Counted from the first letter of the stretch, positions 1 to 8,381 are shown. The stretch: 13,187 nt of DNA from Gyrodactylus bullatarudis (GCA_012064415.1 SSNU01000023.1:32695-45881); one strand, 5' to 3'. Notes: generated from the letters alone by a model not told the origin. Numbers and translations: made by a program.

Positions 1-853
1 AAATCTTGGATGATTTTCATTTTCGAATAACTCAATAAGATTTTCTGATAAAAAATTAACAACCCGACAAGAAACATAAAATTTTCTCCTCTATCCAACG
101 GTGCTATTTTTATTTGACAACTAGTTCAACTAACGGAGATACAGTATCTTCACTATAGAAAGTGATACAAGAACAATTTTTATTGCATTCTAAAATAGAA
201 AAAATATTAAATCTAATGATGTAAAAATATTATATAGAGTTCATTTTGGAGTATAAATAATGGCTAAATATTATGTTTAATCCCCAAATTTTACCATCAC
301 CTTCCACTTGAATATGATTGGTTGGACCTTTCTACACCCTCATTGGTTAATATTATTGGGGCAGAGAGATATAAATCACATTCGTTTATGAAATAAATCC
401 CTATCTCGTGTCATCATGTGTGTAATTGATTGTATATATAATTGGTTGATATTATTTGATATAAATATTTCTCCTTGAGTATCTTCAAGAAAAAAATTCC
501 AATCCGAAAATTTTGAATTTGCAATGAGTTATAGCTCTTCTGAAACTTTTATACAACCGAAGATAATCCAAAACGGTGAAAAAATCGGTTTTTTAATATT
601 TTTTCAGATTTGAATCAAATTTCCACTTTGACCAGATAGCAGTAAAAGAGTTTGAGACAACGAGTTTTATTATGAACAAAAATAATGCCTAAAATGAGAT
701 AAAAAAAAAATTCGGATATTTCTACAGGCTAAATTTTTAAAATTTATTTCGATCTGATGAATAAACAATGTATATGTAAAAGCCCTATCTTTTCTTCCAG
801 AAATATTGGAGTGTATTTTTAAATAGTTATTATTGATTAATAATATTAATATT
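1..853. other. Gene-free AT-rich stretch
   Basis: I see no coding frame, RNA gene or recognisable transposon protein here. The sequence is AT-rich with many stops in all frames. The only structured part is a CCAAT/TATA-like cluster near 311-376, listed separately. The stretch ends where a LINE reverse-transcriptase remnant begins at about 854. Confidence 0.6.
311..376 (+). promoter_or_regulatory. Promoter-like cluster: inverted CCAAT boxes and TATAAA
   Basis: Three ATTGG (inverted CCAAT) pentamers lie at about 319-323, 342-346 and 355-359, followed by TATAAAT at 370-376. Spacing and orientation would suit a Pol II promoter firing rightward, but no coding frame follows. The first two ATTGG boxes and the sequence between them resemble, in reverse complement, the segment at 3979-4017, so this may be part of a dispersed repeat. 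In AT-rich DNA a TATA match alone is weak evidence. Confidence 0.25.
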
Positions 854-1136
854 GTTCCTATTCCCAAGAACAATTCTCCTCAATCTGCAAAAGATTTTCG
901 TCCTATTTCCCTATTACCCAAACTTACATGCATACTGGATTCAATTATAATTGAATAATTATTTTATTTATACTCAAAAAACATCAATATCAACTCAATT
1001 GATCGAACTCAGCATGGGTTTACCAACTCTCGTTCAACTAAAACTAATCTCTTCGCTTTTTTTTCCCACATTCAGAAATGTAAATCCTTGAACATCCTCA
1101 ATCTAATTACATTGATTTAAAAGAAGCATTTGACTT
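854..1136 (+). pseudogene. LINE reverse transcriptase remnant (fingers to motif A)
   Basis: Translation from 854 gives VPIPKNNSPQSAKDFRPISL followed by LPKLTCILDS, the classic start of an APE-type LINE RT domain (PIPK...DFRPISLL). After one in-frame stop near 944 the same frame resumes with DRTQHGF...STKTNLFAFF. A frameshift near 1085 then gives LEHPQSNYIDLKEAFD, where YIDLKEAFD (1108-1134) is RT motif A with its catalytic Asp. The arrangement matches the copy at 12263-12933 motif for motif, with clear divergence, so both belong to related jockey/CR1-like families. Motifs B and C are absent: the homology stops at the SINE that follows and does not resume after it. The copy is non-functional. 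Assignment to a LINE is firm; the exact clade is not. Confidence 0.8.
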
Positions 1137-1157
1137 TATCTGTTTTTGCTTTATTCT

Positions 1158-1306
1158 GAATATGTGGCGTAGTGGTATCTCTCTTACTCTCGGCCCTAGG
1201 TTCAAACCCTCCCACACCGGGCACATTGAACACTCTTTCCCTGTTCCCTTGTTTGTACAAATCCTTTCTATGAATAAATATAAATGTTTCAATTTCAAAA
1301 AAAAAA
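1158..1306 (+). mobile_element. tRNA-derived SINE with A tail
   Basis: A Pol III A box (TGGCGTAGTGG, 1165-1175) and B box (GGTTCAAACCC, 1199-1209) stand 34 bp apart start to start, the spacing of a tRNA gene. The sequence then continues as a unique GC-richer body with no tRNA acceptor 3' end, an AATAAATATAAAT segment and a run of ten A (1297-1306). That is the architecture of a tRNA-derived SINE mobilised by LINE machinery. The T stem is only partly paired, so it is a decayed tRNA head and not a working tRNA. AATATGT occurs at both edges (1159-1165 and 1305-1311) and may be a short target-site duplication, though it overlaps the element. It lies at the 3' edge of a LINE RT fragment and probably inserted into or beside it. 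Confidence 0.75.
1165..1209 (+). promoter_or_regulatory. Internal Pol III promoter (A and B boxes) of the SINE
   Basis: A box TGGCGTAGTGG at 1165-1175 fits TRGCNNAGYGG. B box GGTTCAAACCC at 1199-1209 fits GGTTCRANNCC. Both are intact. Together they would recruit TFIIIC and start transcription a few bases upstream of the A box. Confidence 0.65.
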
Positions 1307-1385
1307 TATGTTAAAGATTATAACCTCTTAAATTCATTTATTTATTCTTGTCATCTCGATCTCAATATGTCTCTATTAAGAATAT

Positions 1386-1526
1386 ATAATACAAGATGCT
1401 GACCTATGATAATAAAGTATTGATAATCAGAAAAGAATTAATTAAATAAATCTGATGAAAAATTATATCCCATTTTCTTTTCTGATTATCAATACTTTAT
1501 TATCATAGGTCAGCATCTTGTATTAT
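1386..1526. repeat. Perfect 52-bp inverted repeat with 37-nt loop
   Basis: The arm at 1386-1437 is the exact reverse complement of 1475-1526; the loop is 1438-1474. The match ends sharply on both sides. A perfect 52-bp palindrome next to heavily decayed LINE remnants implies recent formation or gene conversion. The right arm runs directly into the PLE-like promoter and leader at 1540-1660, so the left arm looks like an inverted duplicate of the element's extreme 5' end. PLEs are known for irregular terminal and inverted repeats. Confidence 0.97.
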
Positions 1527-1542
1527 TCTATTCTCTGATCTG

Positions 1543-1579
1543 ATTGGACAAAACTGAGATCATGAAAGTATATAAATAG
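1543..1579 (+). promoter_or_regulatory. CCAAT/TATA promoter of the PLE-like leader
   Basis: ATTGG at 1543-1547 and TATATAAATAG at 1569-1579 lie about 32 bp before the CTGAAGAAG motif and about 75 bp before the ATG at 1653. This is sensible spacing for a Pol II promoter producing a short 5' leader. The same ATTGG-then-TATAAAT order occurs at 311-376. Confidence 0.35.
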
Positions 1580-1610
1580 TAATTTGTTTTTTGACAAACT
1601 TGTCGTACTA

Positions 1611-1650
1611 CTGAAGAAGTCGTGTGAAGACAATCACCGTCGAAACGTTT
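1611..1650 (+). ncRNA. Hammerhead-ribozyme-like signature (degenerate)
   Basis: CTGAAGA (1611-1617) matches the hammerhead CUGANGA box, and CGAAAC (1641-1646) contains the GAAA box. These are the two conserved core strands flanking stem II, and PLE terminal repeats are known to carry minimal hammerheads. The 23-24 nt between them pair poorly by eye and I find no clear stem III plus cleavage triplet, so this copy is probably inactive or is only a sequence relic. Confidence 0.25.
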
Positions 1651-1746
1651 GGATGACCATGGCTGAGAATTCTAATATTGACCTAAGTTTTAATAAATTT
1701 TATAAAACTAATTTTAGATCATTTTCACTGATTCGGAAATTAATAT

Positions 1747-2000
1747 TTTTTTCTTGAAAGGAAATTTTTAGTTCGTTATCTTGGTATTGAATATGATTAC
1801 AACTTGCGATTTGATAATTACATTGCTAATGTTTTTGCTGGTTGAACCCTTCACATGCACAGAACTGTTAAGACAACGCAACTAAAAATTCTCCTTTTTA
1901 AAACTGCTCAATTTGGAGCCCTTCAGCCATATCTATCCTTCATTCTTGGAACTATTCAAAAACGTTTTCTGCGCTTATTATTCTATCGAAAAATCAGATT
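1747..2000 (+). pseudogene. LINE RT C-terminal (thumb/connection) remnant
   Basis: The frame around 1747-2007 reads FFLERKFLVRYLGIEYDYNL then RFDNYIANVFAG, a stop, and later LKILLFKTAQFGAL...QKRFLRLLFYRK (1963-1994). This follows the typical LINE order after the RT palm: VRDLGv.fD..L.F..HI, a helical stretch, then a conserved Q(K/R)RFLRyL segment. It is probably the distal half of the LINE copy whose RT start lies at 854-1136, with the palm motifs B and C missing and the SINE and PLE-like sequence in between. An open stretch at 2150-2287 (INNLDYLHNDYIVS...) sits where a LINE C-terminus would fall, but is too degraded to call. Non-functional. Confidence 0.7.
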
Positions 2001-3543
2001 TTTTGAATGAAATAGAAAAAATTGGACAAGATTCCTAATTCTCCGGTCCAGATTTTGTAAGCGATTAACTTGAACATAAACTTAACTGTGCTATCCTGCA
2101 ATTTCTGCAATTTAGAATGTAGTAGTTTTTATAACAACTCTTTCTCTGAATAAATAATTTAGATTATCTCCACAACGACTATATAGTTTCCACTCATGAT
2201 GTTTCAAAATCCCATAAAATTTCACAGATAAATATTGGTGTTGTCTTCTTCTTCGAATATTCCCCCGAGCTATGCTCAGATGTATAGGAAAAGGAAATTT
2301 GATCTATTTCAGTATATGAAATTCCATTTAAAAACTGGTTGTTTTATATTAATGGATCGTTTAGAATTTAATGGAATTTAATGGGGAAATAATTTAAAAT
2401 ATTTGAACTAGTTTCATAAAATTAAGATAAATGATCCTCAAACTTTTTCCAGTTTTCTAATGAATTGAATTCATGATTAATAGTTATAATTATAACTAGA
2501 GCTGCAGAATTCGGACAGAATTTTTAAACTGAAAATGGCTTTTTCAAAAATAACACTGCTCGAAAAAAATCCCATTTTTTCAAACTTTGGACTGAAGAGA
2601 TTATGACTAGGGGGTCAAAATTTAATTTTTAATATGCTCATGAGCAATGAAATCTGATTAAAATAATTTAAAGTATACTATTATGTCTATTTTGGTTCCT
2701 CGCAGCTGGTGAGTTTAAAGGAAATAATTCCTGGAATTCTTGACAATTTGAACTTGAGATGAGCCAAAACTATCTGTCCGACTTGATATTACAGTATATA
2801 CGGAATGTTTGAATGTAAGATTAGGTTTTCTCCACTCAGTTTTCAATCCCAAATAGGGCAAACAAGGGTTTGAAATTTGAATAAAGGGGGTTTCAATTCT
2901 GTATGGCAAAAGTAAAAATCGGTCTATGCTTCCCCTTGAGACATTCTAATACAAGAAAAATAAAGTTTCCTACCAGATCCTTCTTAAGACCACTACTTTT
3001 ACATCCAGGTCAAGGTTGGTGCCAATTCAAAATTCTATATTTTGGCATTATAGACCGGATTTTAGAAAATACGTTTAGTAGATTCGGATGGAACCTTGAA
3101 TTTTATTCTGCTCAAATTTCTACTAAATAAATTTTTCAATCAAAAAACCAAAATACTTTTCTTTTTTGATCTGAAAAATTGGCTCACAATTGGATTTAAA
3201 ATTCAAAACTTGATTTATTATTGATATTCATGGTTCGGCCGTAATTCATTTAGAAGCGTTTTAAAACTCTAAACTTGTACGACTAAATTTGCATTTTGTT
3301 TTTCCATGATATATATAATTCTATAAATATTCTGGAATTTATTAAAACAATCACCTCAAAATTATTTCGATATTTTAATTGCTATGATCGAAATCAATCT
3401 TTTTGCTAGCAGTTTTATAAATCTATCTATAAAATTTCTTTTTTGAATTTTTTTTGTTAAAAAACATTTTTTAATCCAGTTATGAATGCCAAAAATTTGA
3501 GCTCAGTAGATTTTCAACTGTTTAGATTTTATCTGAGATCAAG

Positions 3544-3560
3544 AATCTTGATTCAAGATT
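3544..3560. repeat. Short perfect palindrome
   Basis: AATCTTGA-T-TCAAGATT: two 8-bp arms around a single T. It is preceded by ATCAAG, a further partial copy of the arm. No gene adjoins it, and it may be chance. Confidence 0.6.
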
Positions 3561-3978
3561 ATTTTTATGTCTTTTTCTGCACAAATGTTTCTGTTTTTTG
3601 TACTGAATGAAATTTTTTGAAAGTTTGAGAAAAAGCAGGAGATCTAAAAGATATGATGATTAGAAAATTCTAATATATATCGATACAATAGAATTTTATT
3701 CTCTTATTTCTTAAAAAACAAAATCTATGATTTGTAATACATCTTTGAGAAAAAAATTTTTTCAATTGAAAGATTCTCAAATGCACAAAATCTTTGATCC
3801 ATAAAAAAATCATTCTAATGAATAAAATCATATGGGTGAGAATTTCTCTCAAAAATATTTCTTCTTAGGATTTGCCTATTATTACCTGAATTATTACAGG
3901 TGAAGTACCCGTTTTCTTTCCCATTCTGCCAAATATTCAATCGTACTTGGATTATATATCAAACTGGGGAGTTTTTTC

Positions 3979-4017
3979 AACCAATGAGAGGGCGTTAAAC
4001 CAACAACCAATGAAATT
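3979..4017 (-). repeat. Paired CCAAT segment resembling 311-348
   Basis: AACCAATGAG begins the segment and AACCAATGAAATT ends it. The reverse complement of 311-348 has the same layout (AACCAATGAG, then about 16 nt, then AACCAATCATATT) with almost the same length (39 versus 38). The middle parts diverge. This may be a shared dispersed repeat or a promoter module. Confidence 0.3.
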
Positions 4018-4744
4018 AAAGCATACCTAAATTCTGAATTTTGTACTTGAAACTAACTCCATCGGCAATTACATGCTTAATTTAATAAATAGGAAATTAA
4101 TTTTTATATAAACGTCTCTAAAACTTGATTATTTTTTGTTTTGAGATGCTAAAAGTTCCAACATGTCATTTCTAATAGAAGTTAGGTTTGTGGTTATCGT
4201 AATAGTAATAATTTTAGTCTCATAAGATAGAGCTTCAAAAACTATAAATTATTGCAAATTTCCATGATTATATCATTATTTAATCTCAATGAAAACTAAA
4301 TGAACTTGAGTTTCACAAATTAAAAATCTTTTTTAAAATCTTCAAATCAAAAACCATGACATGATGATTCACATTGGGATTAAGTATCACCACACAATAC
4401 ATCCTTACAAAAAAGGGGTAGTGACACTAATCTACAACGTCAAATCTACACACCCAAATGACTATGTAATTCTCATTCAATTGTTTATTTAGAGACCCTT
4501 CTTTTTCTCACCTGTATTATAAGTCGATATTTTTGGTTAAATGCAAAGATTTTTATAGGATATTCAGATAACCTGTTAGTAGTTTTCTAACACAATTATG
4601 TCACATATACCCTTTTATTTACAAGTTTCATCCATTAGCTTAAAATTTATTAGATTTTGGAATCACTCTGAGGTTTTGTTATAAACAATGCAGTGAAATA
4701 ATGGGAACTAAAAATAATATCTCTCCACAAGAAAGAAAGTTGTA

Positions 4745-5199
4745 GAAATAAAAATAAAATTTCTGAAAAACTTGGGCAGTTTTTCTAAAATGCACTAATT
4801 TTCCACTTTTTCAACTTTCGAACCTGAAATTCTTATCGATTTCAAAGATTTGAAGCAGTTAAATGCAAATATTCGAGATCAAGAGACGAAGAGTTCGAGT
4901 TGGGCCGTGGAGCAAGAAAGGAATGTACAGTTTTCAAGAAAAAGTTGAACTTCTAAATTTTGGATCATTCCCCTTCGTGATAATCAATAATTACAAATTT
5001 TTCAATTTCCCACAATAATGACGAACTTCTGTGAATTTCTGCAGCCGAATTCGAATTCTTCGTCTAATGTTGAAATCGATAAAAATTTCAGGTTCGAAAT
5101 TTGAAAAAGTGGAAAATTAGTGCATTTTCGAAATTCGAAAAAACGGCCTAATTTTGGTAAAATTGAAGTTTTTCGAAATATTTTTTGTTTCGATAACTT
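4745..5199. repeat. Large imperfect inverted repeat (foldback/MITE-like)
   Basis: Core arms 4791-4845 and 5070-5124 are reverse complements at 53 of 55 positions. Further inward, 4884-4898 pairs with 5051-5065 at 14 of 15, after a gap of about 40 nt present only in the left arm. Outward, similarity continues with gaps: GAAAAACTGCCC read in reverse from the left flank resembles GAAAAAACGGCC on the right. The whole unit could form a hairpin of roughly 450 nt. No transposase is encoded inside. It resembles a non-autonomous foldback or MITE element; I could not define its exact termini or a target duplication. Confidence 0.75.
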
Positions 5200-6505
5200 A
5201 TTGACTTATTTCGTTATAAAATTCGAAAAATAAATTTTTTCCTGACTTTCTTCGTAATTTTGAGGTTGCTGACAGAATTTCATCCAAACGAGGTGTAAGG
5301 GGCTTGCAATTCTGGTTGAGAGAGAAACCTCCTTCGATCACCATTAGTGTCTAGAGTTTCAGTTAACAAATACTGCACTGATCAGTAAAGACGATAAATT
5401 ACCAAAATTTATTAGCTAATATAATGTGAGAATTTTTAATTCAATAATAATTTATGAATGGGATCTGGAAACAATCGGAAAATGTTTTTGATCCATTATA
5501 ATGGAATCCGAAATGTTCAATAAATTTGTTTGTAACTTATCGGAGAAAAATCAATCTATATTGATCAATATATTACGATATGATTTCCAAGATACACGCT
5601 ACCTCGGTAGATAAAACCACGTGTTTCATTCTGTTTAGAATTGAAAGTAAGAGAAATTGTCAACCGTCTATTATTAGAACATGTTTTTTCAGATGAAAAA
5701 ACCCAGTTTTATCTTCCCTTGACTTACTTGAAATTATAGGATGAGAATATTTTAAATTGCTTAAAGAAATATAAAAGTTTGTCTGTGAATTATCACATAG
5801 AATCTGGAATTTATTTACAAGAATAAGTTGATGAGGATTCATATCAGTTGGATCCCCTGAAAATTGCTTACCAAAATAAATATTTACTTTGTTCAATCTA
5901 TGGAAAAAAATCTTCGGATGAGTGAATTTGGATAAGCCATAAACCGTCAAATGAAATCGCCTATTGATGTGATAAAATTAACCTTCAAGAATTTTTACTT
6001 CATCCCGACAAATCTTGGTCAAATATACCTTTTGTATGATTCTGTATTGAGGAAAAAAATTATGAAAATATCCAAATAAAAAAAAGATTTTTGACCAATT
6101 AATATGTTCATAAAAAATTAATTTTTAAAACAATCTCAAAAAATTTTTGCAAGTTAAAATCCTGAGAATAAAATGTTATTATTCGAAAATTTTCATAATT
6201 TTGCTCATCTTATTAAAAAAGTATAACAGATATTTGGTGAGATGATGGTAAAATACTTTGCAGAAAGTAACCTTCAAATTTTTTTTTTTAATTATAAATC
6301 AGAATTAAAAATGGAAAAAATTCTTCCTGAGTATTTTTCTCACAAATGGGATGGGAGGTTATTATCCAGATCACTTGTGTAATGAGTAGGCCGATAAAAA
6401 GTCGAAATTTGCTAATTTCAGTCATAAAATAAACAGCTCATTTTAGTACAAATGATAAAAAAATCCTAACTTCATATCAACCAACTATACTTAAGGTTTC
6501 GTGTA
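5200..6505. other. AT-rich stretch upstream of the PLE; no named gene
   Basis: A 96-residue minus-strand frame occupies 5660-5950 and is listed separately. Otherwise there is no protein or RNA signature. I searched the 200 bases before 6510 in three frames for the N-terminal part expected of a Penelope-like protein and saw none, which suggests the element's 5' breakpoint is near 6500. Confidence 0.45.
5660..5950 (-). CDS. Unrecognised 96-aa open frame
   Basis: Begins MTVYGLSKFTHPKIFFHRLN and contains GKQFSGDPTDMNPHQLILVN. I recognise no family, signal peptide or membrane span. A 96-codon open run is near the upper limit of what chance gives in AT-rich DNA of this length (by rough estimate about one is expected), so it could be noise, a single exon or an old transposon piece. 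There is no neighbouring coding sequence to support it. Confidence 0.15.
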   Translation of the reverse strand: MTVYGLSKFTHPKIFFHRLNKVNIYFGKQFSGDPTDMNPHQLILVNKFQILCDNSQTNFYISLSNLKYSHPIISSKSREDKTGFFHLKKHVLIIDG

Positions 6506-6509
6506 ATAA

Positions 6510-8339
6510 ATGTCGACAATCCTTGAATTGTCGATAAAAGTCGATAATTTAATCCATAACTGTATTTATAGGAGTTTTGATCGTAAACCATTAAAATCTA
6601 GTTTACTTACTAATAAACATTTTAAAGCACTTAAAGAACTAAAATCTAATGAAAGCATATTTTTAACAAAACCTGACAAGGGAAAAGGTATAGTAATTAT
6701 GTATAAGGATGATTATTATAAGGCAGGGTCAGATTTCCTTTCGGATGAAAGTAAATTTGAGAATACTGGGAGAGATAGATCTTCATATTATAAAGAAATG
6801 GAATCCATGGAACGTTCCATGTATAGAATTGCTAAGGGGTTATTTGATAGAGATATAATTTCCGATAGAACTAGGGGTTTTATAGCAAAAAAACATACCA
6901 GGATGTGTAGATTATACTTACATCCTAAGACACATAAAATAGTTGAGGGAGATGTTCCTGAAATTTTCCCGATTCGGCCGATATTGGATATGTCGTCATG
7001 TCCACAACATAATTTAGCTAAATGGTTGATTGGTATATTGAAACCAATCCATGAACATTATTCTAAATATGTTGTAAGAGATACATTTTCATTTGTTGAA
7101 AAAGTTAAGGATTTAAACATAAGTTCAAAAGAGATGATTTCTTTAGATATTAGTTCTTTATTTCCTAATGTGCCTATAGAAGAAACTTTAACTATCATCA
7201 GTTCTTTTATCGATGAACATAACGGTTTTGAAATGCAGAGTAAGGAAATAACAGACCTTATCAGGATTTGTTGTACAAATGTTCCTCTATCTTTTCAAAA
7301 CAAAGTGTTTATCCAAAAGGACGGTATAGCTATGGGTTCACCTTTAAGTCCTCTTTTAGCTGATATCTTTTTAGGTTGGTTAGAACTCAATAAAATGTCT
7401 GAAACAATTAATTCTTTCACTGATGTGTACATCAGATATGTGGACGACACTTTTATTTTGATGAAACCGAATGTATCATCAGATGACTTTTTCTTAAAGA
7501 TGAATTCGTTTCATTCTAATATTAAATTTACTATGGAAAAAGAATCTAATGATTTTCTGAGTTTCTTAGACGTTAAACTAACTAGAAGAGATGACGGCTC
7601 AATTCAAAGAAACATCTTCAAGAAAAAGACGGACAATGGCAAATATCTGCATTTTGCTAGTTTTAGTCCTATTTCACATAAAGTTGGTCTAGTAATTGGA
7701 TTGAGTAAGAGGATAAGAAGGATAGCGAGTCCAGAAGAAATTCCAAAGGAAATAGAGAATTTGAAGTTGTGTTTAATGGAAAATGGGTATCCCAATAAAT
7801 TTGTGGACAAATTTATCAACTTACCAGTCGATAGAGATGTCGTTGAAAACACAGATGAAGTTGAGAAGACCACAATTTTCATGAAACTTAATTTCAAAGG
7901 AGATGGTTTTAGTAACGATTTAAGGAGAAAGTTGACAAATCTCATCGATCAACATTATAACAACATACAATTGAAAATTGTATTTAAAACTCAGAGATTG
8001 TTCAATTTGATTCACAAAGATTTACTGAGACCTGAAGAGAAGACTCTATTGATTTATAAATTTCAATGTGACTGCGGATCTTCTTATATAGGACGTACAA
8101 TCAGAAAGTTGTCAACTAGAGGGAACGATCACCTTAAGAAAGATACAGCGATAACTAGGCATCTTAGACAGGAAGGGCATGAGGCTTCAATTTCGAATTT
8201 TTCAATTTTATACAAAAACCCGAGTGATGACAGTACAGACGTTTGGGTGAAGGAGAAATTCTTCATAAATTTATATAAACCAGACTTATGTGTTCAAAAG
8301 AATTATTCCTATAACCTTCAACTACCTTGGCCTATGTAA
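6510..8339 (+). CDS. Penelope-like reverse transcriptase with C-terminal GIY-YIG endonuclease
   Basis: A 609-residue uninterrupted protein. RT landmarks in order: TKPDKGKGIVI (53-63), RLYLHPKTHK (134-143, the PLE LPK.HK motif), FPIRPILD (153-160), motif A SLDISSLFPNVP (D213), motif B QKDGIAMGSPLSP (269-281), motif C YVDD (310-313, D312 and D313 catalytic), then NDFLSFLD (347-354) and IFKKKTD (369-375). The C-terminal GIY-YIG nuclease spans about 513-593: IYKFQC, YIG (526-528), R537, H541, HLRQEGH (551-557) and the likely catalytic E582. C520 and C522 lie between the GIY and YIG motifs, and with two His (likely H551 and H557) could form the CCHH zinc site of endonuclease-bearing PLEs. The protein would nick the target and prime cDNA synthesis there. 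Known Penelope proteins are longer (roughly 800 aa) with more sequence before DKG, so the N-terminus is missing. A stop directly precedes this ATG, so the start may be fortuitous. Confidence 0.95.
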   Translation: MSTILELSIKVDNLIHNCIYRSFDRKPLKSSLLTNKHFKALKELKSNESIFLTKPDKGKGIVIMYKDDYYKAGSDFLSDESKFENTGRDRSSYYKEMESMERSMYRIAKGLFDRDIISDRTRGFIAKKHTRMCRLYLHPKTHKIVEGDVPEIFPIRPILDMSSCPQHNLAKWLIGILKPIHEHYSKYVVRDTFSFVEKVKDLNISSKEMISLDISSLFPNVPIEETLTIISSFIDEHNGFEMQSKEITDLIRICCTNVPLSFQNKVFIQKDGIAMGSPLSPLLADIFLGWLELNKMSETINSFTDVYIRYVDDTFILMKPNVSSDDFFLKMNSFHSNIKFTMEKESNDFLSFLDVKLTRRDDGSIQRNIFKKKTDNGKYLHFASFSPISHKVGLVIGLSKRIRRIASPEEIPKEIENLKLCLMENGYPNKFVDKFINLPVDRDVVENTDEVEKTTIFMKLNFKGDGFSNDLRRKLTNLIDQHYNNIQLKIVFKTQRLFNLIHKDLLRPEEKTLLIYKFQCDCGSSYIGRTIRKLSTRGNDHLKKDTAITRHLRQEGHEASISNFSILYKNPSDDSTDVWVKEKFFINLYKPDLCVQKNYSYNLQLPWPM

Positions 8340-8353
8340 GCTTTTTCACTTTT

Positions 8354-8381
8354 CTCTCCACTGTTGCTATTTATTGGAGAG
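8354..8381 (+). repeat. Hairpin just after the PLE stop codon
   Basis: CTCTCCA (8354-8360) and TGGAGAG (8375-8381) form a perfect 7-bp stem with a 14-nt loop, 15 nt after the TAA. In an RNA of the element it would lie at the start of the 3' UTR, where it could aid 3' recognition by the RT. That role is inference. Confidence 0.55.

Larger units (their letters stand above)
1475..1757 (+). mobile_element. Probable 5' end of a Penelope-like element
   Basis: Seen in order: the inverted-repeat arm, ATTGG (1543-1547), TATATAAATAG (1569-1579), CTGAAGAAG (1611-1619), CGAAACGTTTGG (1641-1652), then ATG at 1653 and a second ATG at 1659 in ideal context (ACCATGG). The frame MTMAENSNIDLSFNKFYKTN continues to a TGA at 1755-1757, 34 residues in all. 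The CTGAAGAAG...CGAAACG pair just upstream of the ORF is a recurring feature of PLE terminal regions. The frame ends where LINE RT sequence begins (about 1747), so only the element's head survives. It does not match the flank of the intact PLE at 6510, so a different subfamily is likely. The signature is from family knowledge; assignment to PLE is inference. Confidence 0.42.
2290..4740. other. Long AT-rich stretch without a supportable gene
   Basis: Apart from two minor repeats listed separately (3544-3560, 3979-4017), I see nothing I can name. Frames at 2715-2909 (minus, 64 aa) and 2903-3130 (plus, 75 aa) are open but recall no family and are within chance expectation at this base composition. 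A doubled GAATTTAATG occurs near 2366-2385. No tRNA boxes and no RT or transposase motifs were found. Confidence 0.5.

Noticed and set aside
670..873. 67-aa minus-strand frame
   Set aside because: Low-complexity I/N/F-rich translation partly antisense to the LINE remnant.
1158..1230. Functional tRNA gene
   Set aside because: A and B boxes are good but the T stem and acceptor stem do not pair, and an A-tailed body follows; a SINE explains it better.
1107..1298. 63-aa minus-strand frame
   Set aside because: It is antisense across the LINE motif A and the SINE, so it cannot be a real gene.
2715..3130. Two divergent open frames (64 aa minus, 75 aa plus)
   Set aside because: No recognisable motif, overlapping starts, and lengths expected by chance in AT-rich DNA.
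3670..3852. 60-aa minus-strand frame
   Set aside because: Hydrophobic, AT-driven composition and no context; most likely chance.
4890..4910. GTTCGAGTTGGGCC as a Pol III B box
   Set aside because: No A box at the right distance upstream, and it lies inside the foldback repeat.
7604..7945. 113-aa minus-strand open frame
   Set aside because: It lies wholly inside the PLE gene in antisense and shows no domain; it is a shadow of the real frame.
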